Part shown: positions 52,978-63,012 of the stretch, piece after piece | Numbering within the stretch: position 1 is the stretch's first letter | How the letters are laid out: each line of letters opens with the position of its first letter | Source of the DNA: Ardenticatenaceae bacterium | Lineage (GTDB): Bacteria; Chloroflexota; Anaerolineae; Promineifilales; Promineifilaceae | Assembly: GCA_020634245.1 (NCBI GenBank) | Contig: JACKCC010000016.1 | Coordinates: forward strand, 62,001-126,000 | Length of the DNA: 64,000 bases | Direction: 5' to 3' | Translations under genes and position numbers: made by a program | Notes under the pieces: model-generated | Told to the model about the DNA's origin: nothing | Seen by the model: the letters and a program-made list of their open reading frames with translations, nothing else | The model's database searches: none

Positions 52978-54675
52978 CTATTCACTTTTCAAGGGTTCAT
53001 CATTGGCCAGTGCCATCGCCTCGGTCCGATTCATTTCGGCCAGCAGATTAACGCTCGATTGGGCGAAACGGCGGGCGGCGGCCAGCGCCCGGCCATCCTG
53101 CCCGTGGTCCAGCGACCATTGGGCGTGCTCGACCAGCAAAGCCAGCGCCAATGCTCGTCCCAGCGTCAGGCCGAAGCGGCGGGCGCCAGCTTCCAGGGCG
53201 GGCTGGCCGTGGGGCAGGGTTTGCTGGAGCCATTGTTCGGCGCTGGCGACGGCCGTTACCGCCACACCACCCAATTCTACCAAAGACTCGGCCCGTGCCG
53301 CCGCCGCGCAGCGGGCCACCTTCGCTTTTAACGCCTCCAGGCTCTCATCCTTCAGCACCGCCCGCAGCACATCCAGCGAAAGCACGTTGGTCGTGCCTTC
53401 CCAGATGGGCAGCACCTGGCTGTCGCGCAACAGCAGGGGCAGACCGGTGTCCTCGACGTAGCCCGCGCCGCCAAACGCCTCAACGACTTCCGTGGCCACG
53501 TGAACCGCCTGCCGCCCGGTGGTCAGCTTGGCCAGCGAGGTGTGCAGGCGCAATAAATCGACTTGTTCGGGACTGAGCTGGCCTGTTTCTTCGCGGCCGA
53601 TCAAATCAACCAGGTAGAAGCTGAGGTGGAAGGCGGCTTCCATTTCGGCTTGCAGCCCGGCCAGCGTGTCCAGGTGCAGCGGTTTTTGGGCCAGCGCCGC
53701 GCCGAACGCGTGCCGTTTGCGGCTGAAATCCCGCGCCAGCGCCAATCCACGCCGCATGAAGGCGACGGCCGTTACGCTGTTCCAGGTACGGGTCAAATGC
53801 AGCATGGGGATGATGTTGCGCACGCCGTTGGCCAGTTCCATGACCGGGATAGCCGGTGCGCCGTCGAGGGTCAGTTCGGCTGTGGGCACTTTGCGCGTGC
53901 CCAGCTTGTCCTTGAGCCGGTGGATGGTGATGTTTTGCAGTTTCCCGTTTTCGTCACGCAGTTCGACGTAAAAGAGGGCCAGCCCTTTGCCGCCGGGATC
54001 ATTGCCCTGCGGGCGGGCCAGGGTCAGGGCCATTTGGGCGGTGGTGGCTGAGGTGAACCATTTACGGCCGTACAACCGCCACGTCCCGTCCTCATCCTGC
54101 ACCGCCACCGTTTCCGACGTGCCCACGTCTGAGCCGCCGGTGGATTCGGTCATCCATTGGCCGCTGGTCCAGAACTGGGCCGGGTCGCGGCTGGTGAGAT
54201 GGGGCAGGGCGCGGTCGATGAGCGCCTGGTTGCTGGAGCGGCGCAAGGTGCTGGCCGCGCCGTCGGTCATCGCCAGCGGGCAGGTGTAGACGTCGCTGGA
54301 AGGGTGGAAGAGGTAGGCCAGGGCGAATTGGTGGATGCGGGAGAAACGGCCGTATGTCCCCTCATACCCGGCCGCCACCAGCCCAAACTCGGCCGCCAGC
54401 CGTTCGGTCCGTTTCCACAGCGGCGTCACCTCGATATGGTCAATGCGGTTGCCCCAGGCATCCCATTGAGTCAGCACCGGCTCATTCAACCGATCGGCCA
54501 ACTGCATCTGGTACAGTTCGCCGCCGGCCAGCGCGCCCATTTCCCGCAGCGACGGCTCGACTTCGGCCAGCACTTGCGGCGGCAGGATGCGATTCAGGTA
54601 CGATTTGAGCACCCGGTCGTCATCGTATTGGTTGCCCAATTCGGGTGGTGGTTGGTTAAATGGCTGAAAGTTCAT
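52978..54675 (-). CDS. AidB-like acyl-CoA dehydrogenase family protein
   Basis: 565 aa, longer than ordinary acyl-CoA dehydrogenases, as AidB is. Motifs: TSGQWMTESTGGSDVGTSET (FAD-domain loop), GTRKVPTAELTLDG, and the C-terminal VEAFGGAGYVEDTGLPLLLRDSQVLPIWEGTTNVLSLDV, the same loop as in AidB. Binds FAD and, in E. coli AidB, DNA during the alkylation response; here either that or a metabolic isovaleryl-CoA-type oxidation is possible. ATG 54675 has GGAG upstream. Adjacent to the CaiB-like gene, 60 bases apart. Confidence 0.85.
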   Translation of the reverse strand: MNFQPFNQPPPELGNQYDDDRVLKSYLNRILPPQVLAEVEPSLREMGALAGGELYQMQLADRLNEPVLTQWDAWGNRIDHIEVTPLWKRTERLAAEFGLVAAGYEGTYGRFSRIHQFALAYLFHPSSDVYTCPLAMTDGAASTLRRSSNQALIDRALPHLTSRDPAQFWTSGQWMTESTGGSDVGTSETVAVQDEDGTWRLYGRKWFTSATTAQMALTLARPQGNDPGGKGLALFYVELRDENGKLQNITIHRLKDKLGTRKVPTAELTLDGAPAIPVMELANGVRNIIPMLHLTRTWNSVTAVAFMRRGLALARDFSRKRHAFGAALAQKPLHLDTLAGLQAEMEAAFHLSFYLVDLIGREETGQLSPEQVDLLRLHTSLAKLTTGRQAVHVATEVVEAFGGAGYVEDTGLPLLLRDSQVLPIWEGTTNVLSLDVLRAVLKDESLEALKAKVARCAAAARAESLVELGGVAVTAVASAEQWLQQTLPHGQPALEAGARRFGLTLGRALALALLVEHAQWSLDHGQDGRALAAARRFAQSSVNLLAEMNRTEAMALANDEPLKSE

Positions 54676-54735
54676 TGGCTCCTTCTCCTTTTTAGGACAC
54701 GGATTTGCACGGATGAACACGGATAAAAAATGATA

Positions 54736-55911
54736 TTAGCCAAACGTTTTTGCTTCTTGTAATGTGTCGAATTCTTTTTGATTATAGCCAATTTGCAGCA
54801 AAACTTCTTCTGTGTGCGCGCCAACGGCCGTTCCCACCCCCCTATATTCCGCCTCGCTCGCCGAAAACCGGATGGGGCTGCCCACCTGCCGTTGGCTCAT
54901 GCCGTTCGGCCTGGGCACGTTGACGATGAGGCCGCGCGCCTGGGTATGCGGATGTTCGACCATTTCCGGGATGGTCAGCACCGGCTCAACACAAACGTCC
55001 AGGTTGGCGAATACGGCCGTCCACTCTTCCCACGTTTTCCCGGCAATCACAACCCGGATGTCGGTTTTGACTTGTTGGAGAACGGCCGTTTCCATGCTCA
55101 TCCCCGGCTCAATCAAATCGGGCCGCTGGATGGCCTGGCAAAAGCCCTGCCAGAATTTGGGTTCCAGGCTGGCGACGGCGAGGAAACGGCCGTCGCTAGT
55201 TTCATAATAATCATAAATACCGGCCCCATTGAGCAGCATTTGCTCCCGTGCTGGAACCTCGCCGCCGGCCAGGTAATTGCTGGCCAGGTGAGCCTGCCAG
55301 GCCACCGCCATGTCAAACATGCTGATGTCAACCATCTGGCCTTCGCCTGTTGCGGTACGTTGGATGACCGCGGCCAGGATACCCGTAATGGCTCCCATCG
55401 AACCGCCTAAATCAGCCAGTTGAAAGCCCAAAGGCGGTGGTCCCTGGTCGCGGCGGCCGCTGTAGCTCATCGCGCCGGAGAGGGCGACAAAATTATTGTC
55501 GTGACCGGCGCGATCTTTGTACGGGCCGGTCTGGCCGTAGCCGGTGATGGCGCAGTAAATCAGGCGCGGATTAACCGCCTTGAGCGCTTCATAGCCAATG
55601 CCCAGTCGATCCATCACGCCGGGGCGGAACTGCTCGACGACGATGTCGTAGGTTTGTACGAGGCGTTTAACGATTTCGATGGCTTCTGGCTGTTTCAAAT
55701 CCAGGGCGATGGATCGTTTGTTGCGGTTCAAAATGGCGTGCCAGGCGGAGATGTCGCCGTCGAACGGCGGCAGAAAGCGCACGGCGTCGGGGCGATGGGG
55801 CGCTTCGATGCGCACGACATTGGCACCCATGTCGGCCAGCATCATTGTGGCCAATGGACCGGGAACCAGGGTGGTGAGATCGAGGATTTTGAGGGAGGAA
55901 AGTGGTTTCAT
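54736..55911 (-). CDS. CaiB/BaiF family CoA-transferase
   Basis: 391 aa. Class III CoA-transferase: LKILDLTTLVPGPLATMMLADMGANVVRIEAP at the N terminus, GLSGAMSYSG-like region HDNNFVALSGAMSYSG, and catalytic Asp in ADLGGSMGAITGILAAV. Moves CoA between carboxylic acids; substrate unknown. Neighbours AidB-like (downstream) and MBL (upstream) suggest one acyl-CoA-linked operon. Its start lies five bases from the stop of the MBL gene. Three ACGGCCGT copies lie in the gene. Confidence 0.92.
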   Translation of the reverse strand: MKPLSSLKILDLTTLVPGPLATMMLADMGANVVRIEAPHRPDAVRFLPPFDGDISAWHAILNRNKRSIALDLKQPEAIEIVKRLVQTYDIVVEQFRPGVMDRLGIGYEALKAVNPRLIYCAITGYGQTGPYKDRAGHDNNFVALSGAMSYSGRRDQGPPPLGFQLADLGGSMGAITGILAAVIQRTATGEGQMVDISMFDMAVAWQAHLASNYLAGGEVPAREQMLLNGAGIYDYYETSDGRFLAVASLEPKFWQGFCQAIQRPDLIEPGMSMETAVLQQVKTDIRVVIAGKTWEEWTAVFANLDVCVEPVLTIPEMVEHPHTQARGLIVNVPRPNGMSQRQVGSPIRFSASEAEYRGVGTAVGAHTEEVLLQIGYNQKEFDTLQEAKTFG

Positions 55912-55914
55912 AGA

Positions 55915-55956
55915 GGCTAGAGCGAGAGGGGAGAGCTAGAGGGAATGTCTCTCGCT
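55915..55956. repeat. GA-rich repeat (family A, copy 3)
   Basis: GGCTAGAGCGAGAGGGGAG followed by AGCTAGAGG and TCTCTCGC. Between the CaiB-like and MBL genes; it encodes the last residues (RDIPSSSPLSL) of the MBL protein. Confidence 0.75.
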
Positions 55957-56906
55957 AAAAAATGGTGTACACCGTTAATTTCTCGTACTGTAATTTTTTC
56001 TTCGGCCAGGAGCAGGTCAAGGTAGCCGATGACCATCCACAGGCCGGCGAACATGATGGTAGCCGGGCGGTTGGCATACATCTGTTGGGCGATGGATACG
56101 GCCGTGTCACATCCCTGCCGTACCCAATCCAAACATTCTGCTTTGCGCTGCATAATCCGCGAACGCTGCTGCTGGATGAGTTCACGGTGATCGCGGAACG
56201 GTTCGCCATGTCCCGGAAACACGACGTCCACGTCCAGATTTTCGACCAGAGCCAGCGAATCGAGGAATTGAGGCAGGGCGGGAATACGCTGGATGCCATC
56301 AGGTGGGCACTCGACGACCGGCGTGGGCGTGCGCTGCAAGAGCATGTCCGAAGCCAGAAGACGGCGCGTCTGCGGCTGGTAGAAGATGGTCTGATGGCTG
56401 GCGTGGCCTGGCGTATGGAAAACCTGCCAGCTCATCCCGCCGATGGGAATTTTGCCGTTGGCCGGAAAGGTGACGATGCGGTCGGCGGGAACCGGGTTAC
56501 AGGTAGATGCAGTTGTTTGCATGTAGGTGAGGATGATTTCGACCATTTGGGGCGGAACGGCCGTTTGCGGCAAAAAAACGTCGCGGTAAAAAGCGATACG
56601 CTGCGGCCATAATTCTTGTGGCCGGGCTATCCAATCATAAGCCACGTCAGAGACCCAGATTTGGGCATCACTTTCGGCGGCAATGAGGCTGGCCGATTCA
56701 AAATGATCGACGTGGGCGTGGCTGATGATCACCCGCGACAAATCGCCGACGCTGAAGCCGTGGGCGGCCAGCCCTTCTTGCAGCAGCGGCCAATCAACTT
56801 TCGCGCCGGTATCGACCAGCACCGGTTCCGGTTTGGGGAAAAGGTAGGCGTTAACGGGGCCGCCTTGAAGTTGGTTGGGAAGTTGGATGCGAAGTGGAAT
56901 GCTCAT
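55917..56906 (-). CDS. MBL-fold metallo-hydrolase
   Basis: 329 aa from ATG 56906; the frame extends 10 codons further into a family C repeat. Metal site HAHVDHFE with further His in HTPGHA and FPGHGEP, the binuclear Zn pattern of the metallo-beta-lactamase fold. The C-terminal third is a helical extension (residues 225-320) as in LACTB2-like or flavodiiron-unlike hydrolases. C-terminal tail derives from family A repeat. Substrate unknown; placed with acyl-CoA genes. Confidence 0.88.
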   Translation of the reverse strand: MSIPLRIQLPNQLQGGPVNAYLFPKPEPVLVDTGAKVDWPLLQEGLAAHGFSVGDLSRVIISHAHVDHFESASLIAAESDAQIWVSDVAYDWIARPQELWPQRIAFYRDVFLPQTAVPPQMVEIILTYMQTTASTCNPVPADRIVTFPANGKIPIGGMSWQVFHTPGHASHQTIFYQPQTRRLLASDMLLQRTPTPVVECPPDGIQRIPALPQFLDSLALVENLDVDVVFPGHGEPFRDHRELIQQQRSRIMQRKAECLDWVRQGCDTAVSIAQQMYANRPATIMFAGLWMVIGYLDLLLAEEKITVREINGVHHFLARDIPSSSPLSL

Positions 56907-56924
56907 AAAAATGATCGAAAATTG

Positions 56925-56972
56925 GTCATACGTCATACATCATGCGTCACGAGTCTTAATGACGTATGAAAC
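56925..56972. repeat. TGACGTATGA repeat (family C, copy 3)
   Basis: GTCATACGTCATACATCATG and a reversed GACGTATGA unit upstream of the MBL gene. Confidence 0.65.
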
Positions 56973-56992
56973 AGATATTGCCTTCAAGATGA

Positions 56993-57499
56993 TTATAGTT
57001 TTGGTTGTAACGGCCGTTCCGGGTCATCTTGCCACAAACGGTACAGGTCGATAGCCCGGTGCAGCATCCAGGGGATGACGGTGGGGTGCCAATGCTGGCT
57101 TTTATCTTCAAGTTCTTCAAGGCTCCACCAGCGACAGGTGCTCCCGGCCATATCATCGCCAGGCACGATTTTACCGCCTTCGTATGCTAGCAGGTAGTAA
57201 ATACCGACCATGAATTGGACATTGTCGTCGTAGTGAAAGGTTTGGGCATGGACGACGCCTAACGGCCGTACCCGCACATCTGGCCCCACTTCCTCAGCCA
57301 CTTCGCGCCGCACGCCCTCTAAAAGCGTCTCGCCCGCTTCCAACCCGCCGCTGACGGTTTGCCAGCCCTGATTGCGGATCGGGCTGTTGAGCAGCAGGAT
57401 TTGCTCCTGGTCGTTGACGATGACGGCTTGCAGGGCGATGGCTGAAGCTGCAAACGGCCGTCCTTTTAAGGTGGTGATGAATGGTTGTGTTATTGACAT
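56993..57499 (-). CDS. NUDIX hydrolase
   Basis: 168 aa. Nudix box GGLEAGETLLEGVRREVAEEVG (near 51-72) with all signature residues (G-x5-E-x7-RE-x2-EE-x-G). Hydrolyses a nucleoside diphosphate derivative. Start ATG 57499 lies two bases from the stop of the phosphoesterase gene, so the pair is coupled. The longer frame to 57733 lies in that gene. Confidence 0.9.
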   Translation of the reverse strand: MSITQPFITTLKGRPFAASAIALQAVIVNDQEQILLLNSPIRNQGWQTVSGGLEAGETLLEGVRREVAEEVGPDVRVRPLGVVHAQTFHYDDNVQFMVGIYYLLAYEGGKIVPGDDMAGSTCRWWSLEELEDKSQHWHPTVIPWMLHRAIDLYRLWQDDPERPLQPKL

Positions 57500-57501
57500 A
57501 A

Positions 57502-58269
57502 TTACTTTTGGGATTGAATTTCTCCCCGCATAAACTGGCTGAGGAAAACCCGGCCTGGATGACGTATAGTTTCCAACGCGGTCAGCACCGCTTGCCGATC
57601 GTACTCGACATAATGATGTTGGGCCTTGTATCCATGGTTGTTCGCAGTTAGCAAGACATAACTGGCGCGCAAATCGGGCGCTTTGGGATTGCTGACGCTG
57701 CCCAGATTGATGAGGTGACGGCCGTTTACCCATACATCCATCGCCTCATGCGTATGACCGACGCAAATCAGATCGGCATCGGAGCTTTTCAAAGCGGCAT
57801 CAATGTCGGCTTCGGTCGTCGTCGGGTACAGGCCAGGGTCATCGTCCCGGCCCGGCGCGGCATGCACGCCCAAAAAGCGGGTGCCATCGGGCAGCGACGT
57901 GCGGAATTCTAGCGGTAGATTGGCCAGCCAATCCATCCAGCCGGCAGCAGTAACCGCGCCCTGTGTCCAGGCAAAGCTGGCGTTCATTTCTACGATGCGG
58001 GTCACCAGGCTGGGATCGGATTGGGCGTCACCGATGGCGGGAAACGGCCGTTCCTCTGTCGCCAGGTAACGATCCGTATTGCCCCGCGTGCAAACCAGTC
58101 CTGGCAGGAGGCTGATGCGTTCCAGGACACCGATTGGATCGTGACCCAAAGCGACAAAATCGCCCAGAATCCAGCAGCCATCGACGCCGCCCTGCCGTTC
58201 AACATCGGCCAGCACCGCATCGAGAGCGATTGTGTTGCCGTGAATATCTGACAAAATTGCAATGCGCAT
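57502..58269 (-). CDS. metallophosphoesterase, YfcE/ApaH-type
   Basis: 255 aa. MRIAILSDIHGNTIALDAVL, GDFVALGHDP, RGNTDRYLA, GVHAAPG and VGHTHEAMD supply the Asp-His-Asp-Asn-His-His metal residues. Here GNxD is RGNTD, so the Asn is present. Hydrolyses phosphodiesters. The ATG at 58269 has GGAGAAGGA upstream. Coupled to the NUDIX gene. Confidence 0.88.
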   Translation of the reverse strand: MRIAILSDIHGNTIALDAVLADVERQGGVDGCWILGDFVALGHDPIGVLERISLLPGLVCTRGNTDRYLATEERPFPAIGDAQSDPSLVTRIVEMNASFAWTQGAVTAAGWMDWLANLPLEFRTSLPDGTRFLGVHAAPGRDDDPGLYPTTTEADIDAALKSSDADLICVGHTHEAMDVWVNGRHLINLGSVSNPKAPDLRASYVLLTANNHGYKAQHHYVEYDRQAVLTALETIRHPGRVFLSQFMRGEIQSQK

Positions 58270-58287
58270 GGAATCCTTCTCCAAAAA

Positions 58288-58339
58288 TGGGAACGTGAGC
58301 AGCTTGCTCGCCCTTTGCGGTCTGGCAGACCGCGCTCCC
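58288..58339. repeat. three-way-junction repeat (family G, copy 2)
   Basis: GGGAACGTGAGCAGCTTGCTCGC, then TGCGGTCTGGCAGACCGC and GCTCCCG. Same layout as copy 1. Lies between the phosphoesterase and the kinase-like gene. Confidence 0.8.
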
Positions 58340-58341
58340 GT

Positions 58342-59340
58342 TTATTGGCTTAAAGTGGCAAAATCCATTGCCAGGTAGGGGACATTGTTCTCAAGACGCT
58401 GTTTACGGCCGTTCATAAACGTGGCCACCCAGGGATGCTCATCCAGATTGTTGACGTCAAAACTGCGAAAAATGACGGCGTAGAGGTCGAATTCACGCAG
58501 TTTGAGGAAATGGGGGATTTCGGCGATCCAGCGGGAATCGAGTTGATTCTCCTGGTGGTAGCCGCGCATAAAATGCTCAAAAAAGTGCGGGCCGAACTCT
58601 TCGGCATCGGGCCGATTGGTGACGGCGTAAAACAGGGCCATGGCGATGTCGTAAACGTAATGGCCGTAGGCGCAGTCGTCGAAGTCGAACAGAGTGATGT
58701 TGTAATCGTCATCAACGAAGAAGTTGCCGCCGTGGGCGTCCTGGTGGATGAGGCCGTAACCCTCTTTGTTTTGGGGCAGAGATTGCAAATATTGAATGGT
58801 GGCCAGGAATTTTTCCTGAGCCAGCTTTTCTTCCGGCGGCAGCCAGTTTTCGACGCGCATGATGGGATCGTCCCAGGACGGCCGTTTCCACTTAGGATTG
58901 GGCAGTTCATACGCTTGGCTTAAACGATGGATGCGGCCCAGGAGACGGCCGTACCGTTCAAACAAAGTCTCGTCCCACTTCTGCATCTGCCAGGGATTGC
59001 CGCCCGGTGCTTTGACGAAGGCGGTGGCCAGGAAACGGCCGTCGTGCCCGTCGTCAATTGGTTCTACCAGATTGCCCTGATTGGACAGGACGGCTCTGGC
59101 CACGCCCGCGCCGCCCGCCGCCAAATAGTTGATCCAATCCACTTCACCTTGAATCAGTTCCACAGTGCGCCGCTTGCTGTGGCCGATGCGCAGGATGTAG
59201 GCGCTGTCACCTCGACTAAATTCGTACATAAAACTCTCAAAACCGCCTAATTCCCGGCAGTTTTCCGGCAAGATGCCGTAGCGCCGCTGTGCTTCCTGCA
59301 AAATGTTATCGTTGTATCGTTCACGAATCGCTTGTTCCAT
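58342..59340 (-). CDS. aminoglycoside-phosphotransferase-like kinase (SrkA/HipA-unlike APH fold)
   Basis: 332 aa. APH/choline-kinase fold: catalytic IHQDAHGGNFF (His199, Asp201, Asn206) and DFDDCAYG (Asp219). ATP-binding lobe LRIGHSKRRTVELIQ... with ELIQGEVDWINYL. It phosphorylates a small molecule or protein, resembling SrkA/YihE-type kinases; resistance is not implied. Stands alone apart from the structured repeat downstream. Confidence 0.85.
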   Translation of the reverse strand: MEQAIRERYNDNILQEAQRRYGILPENCRELGGFESFMYEFSRGDSAYILRIGHSKRRTVELIQGEVDWINYLAAGGAGVARAVLSNQGNLVEPIDDGHDGRFLATAFVKAPGGNPWQMQKWDETLFERYGRLLGRIHRLSQAYELPNPKWKRPSWDDPIMRVENWLPPEEKLAQEKFLATIQYLQSLPQNKEGYGLIHQDAHGGNFFVDDDYNITLFDFDDCAYGHYVYDIAMALFYAVTNRPDAEEFGPHFFEHFMRGYHQENQLDSRWIAEIPHFLKLREFDLYAVIFRSFDVNNLDEHPWVATFMNGRKQRLENNVPYLAMDFATLSQ

Positions 59341-59354
59341 GTTATTTTCTCTTC

Positions 59355-59387
59355 AGTTGACAGTCACTTGAGAAGTGACTGTCAACT
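59355..59387. repeat. TGACAGTCACTT hairpin (family L, copy 2)
   Basis: Perfect 15-bp arms AGTTGACAGTCACTT and AAGTGACTGTCAACT around a GAG loop. The right arm supplies the stop codon of the nucleotidyltransferase gene. Confidence 0.85.
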
Positions 59388-60152
59388 CGCTGCTGCCAAT
59401 GTATAGCGGATAAAATCCACCGTTTCGTCCAATTTGTCAAATGGCATGCCATTTTGCCAGGCGTCGGCTTGTTGAATGAGGGAGGAGAAACGGCCGTCTA
59501 CCACTCCCATCGCCCATTTTGCTGCTGCCGGTTTGGAAACAATTACGCCAAACTGGAGCGTGTACAATATCCGGCACATGGTCAGCACGGCGTAAGCCTG
59601 GTAATCGCTGCCGACCAATATAGTCGGTTCAGGTAAAAGAGGCTGCCACCAATTGTGCAAAATTTCGAGTGTTGCCTGTCTTAGTTCGTCTGGTGAGATG
59701 GGATCGATTAACGGCCGTATAGGTGGCCCGGCTATCACAATTCCATTTTCGCGCAGAGTATGGTATTGAATGATAGCGCCGCCGCCCCGCTGCTCCACGG
59801 CGAAATGGCCATCATCGCCCAGATGCGGATAGCGTGCCAGTGCAGGATCGTAACGACGCAGGGCAGTTTGGGGGACGTAATCACCATCAAGCCGCGTTGT
59901 CCAAACCGAACTGTTGTTTCTCAATTTGGTGTGCATTGCGGCCAAAGCAGTTACCGTTTCTTCATCAAGCTCATTAGCCGTGACGACGACAAAATCGATG
60001 TCGCTGCGGCTGGGATTAAAATCACCGGCGGCCAGCGAACCGGTCAGGTACAAACCGACGAACTGCTCTCCTAAAACTGCCTGTGCTTCGACCAGAAGCT
60101 GTTGCAAAATCGCGTCCACGTCAGAATAAGCGGCTGACTGGCTTGTTTTCAT
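59382..60152 (-). CDS. nucleotidyltransferase, AadA/DUF4111-like
   Basis: 256 aa. LYLTGSLAAGDFNPSRSDIDFVVV (35-58): the GS-motif and Asp51/Asp53 of the pol-beta superfamily. The C-terminal half (100-250) is helical as in aminoglycoside adenylyltransferases (AadA/DUF4111). Would adenylylate a small molecule; the substrate cannot be told. Stop is in a hairpin repeat. Adjacent kinase-like and phosphoesterase genes make no obvious pathway. Confidence 0.8.
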   Translation of the reverse strand: MKTSQSAAYSDVDAILQQLLVEAQAVLGEQFVGLYLTGSLAAGDFNPSRSDIDFVVVTANELDEETVTALAAMHTKLRNNSSVWTTRLDGDYVPQTALRRYDPALARYPHLGDDGHFAVEQRGGGAIIQYHTLRENGIVIAGPPIRPLIDPISPDELRQATLEILHNWWQPLLPEPTILVGSDYQAYAVLTMCRILYTLQFGVIVSKPAAAKWAMGVVDGRFSSLIQQADAWQNGMPFDKLDETVDFIRYTLAAAS

Positions 60153-60176
60153 ATCGGTTACCTGCAATTTGAACGA

Positions 60177-60212
60177 AAACAATCACCACAAACTGCCCTG
60201 TGGTGATTGTTT
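60177..60212 (-). terminator. hairpin between YceI and nucleotidyltransferase genes
   Basis: AAACAATCACCACA and its complement are perfect 14-bp arms around an 8-base loop. Read from the minus strand it is followed by four T residues, so it may end the yceI transcript and also insulate the next gene. Confidence 0.7.
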
Positions 60213-60262
60213 CTGATAATAACGATAATGATTTTACTGGATGTAGGCTTGATTTGCAGATG

Positions 60263-60979
60263 CTAACTTTCGCGGGCAGTCAAGTCTATTTGAATGGTGA
60301 AGGCATCGCCCACTGTAAGTGTGTTGGCGAAATCGGGCGGGGTGATGCCAAAGTCGGTCATGTTCAGCGGCAGGGTGGCTGTGCCTTGGAGGGTGTCGCC
60401 GGTGAGTACGGCCGTTACGTCAAACGTTACGCTTTTGGTCACATCACGCACTGTCAGGTCACCAGTTAGCTGAAAATTCACATCTTCGCCTTCATTGATC
60501 GTCTCCGGTAAACCGGAGACAGAGGTGGCCGTAAATGTAGCTTTTGGGAAAGCATTGTATTCAATGGCATTGTCGCCCAACCATTCATCGCGCCGATCTT
60601 GATCAGTTTTCAAGCCCGACATGTCCACCGTGAATTGGGCCGACTGCATTAAATCCGGGCTGTCAAAATTCAATTGAATTTCGCCAGTCACACCCGGCGT
60701 TGTGCCTACTACGACTCTTTTCCCGGCTTCAATACCCAGTTTGCGCAAAGCATCAACGAAAAATTCTTCGTTGACGGTGTAAGATGCCTGGGAAGCGGAT
60801 GGATCAACGACAAATGTGCGCGTTCCTCCGGCAGTTGTTTTGGCGGGCGCTTCTTCTTGAATCGGCGCCGGTTCGGTTGTGGGTTCTGGCGCGGGGGCAA
60901 CGGCCGTGCCGCCACAAGCCGTTAAAATCAAACTTAACAAAACGACCAAACTGAAAAACAGATATTTTTTATTCATCAT
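60263..60979 (-). CDS. YceI-family lipoprotein
   Basis: 238 aa. Lipobox LILTACGG (Cys22), a Pro/Glu-rich linker (30-50), then YceI lipocalin-like beta-barrel (55-235): RTFVVDPSASQASYTVNEEF, VTGEIQLNFDSPDLMQSAQFTVDMSGLKTDQDRRDEWL, KATFTATSV, and LTGDLTVRDVTKSVTF. YceI proteins bind isoprenoid quinones or amides. Anchored outside the cell. Gene precedes an own terminator; transcribed with the LTA-synthase-like gene possibly (24 bases between). Confidence 0.9.
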   Translation of the reverse strand: MMNKKYLFFSLVVLLSLILTACGGTAVAPAPEPTTEPAPIQEEAPAKTTAGGTRTFVVDPSASQASYTVNEEFFVDALRKLGIEAGKRVVVGTTPGVTGEIQLNFDSPDLMQSAQFTVDMSGLKTDQDRRDEWLGDNAIEYNAFPKATFTATSVSGLPETINEGEDVNFQLTGDLTVRDVTKSVTFDVTAVLTGDTLQGTATLPLNMTDFGITPPDFANTLTVGDAFTIQIDLTARES

Positions 60980-61003
60980 TACTCCTTCTGGGTGAAAATG
61001 AAA

Positions 61004-62743
<1,740 letters not shown>

Positions 62744-63012
62744 AAAATAAAAGTGTCAGGAACACCCACAACAGAACAGCTTGCTAGATATTTTCAGGTT
62801 GCCCGCATTTGTTATCGTGTCTTGATTTTAATCGGAATCGAAAAAGCCGGGCGTGATATTCTGCCAATGTTAATATACGCACGGTAGATGGGTTTGGATG
62901 GGGGTGTTTCCGGAAAGATGGCAAATGATGAAGATGGGTTTGCGGGATAGGGTTACGAATCAGGAGGAAACGGCCGTGTTTCCACGGCCGCCTATTGTTA
63001 GTCCCCCGTTAT
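62744..63012. other. spacer between LCP and LTA-synthase-like genes
   Basis: 269 bases, no gene. Contains GGAAACGGCCGTGTTTCC adjoining CACGGCCGCC (62967-62993), a pair of overlapping palindromes. Nothing else recognised. Confidence 0.4.
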
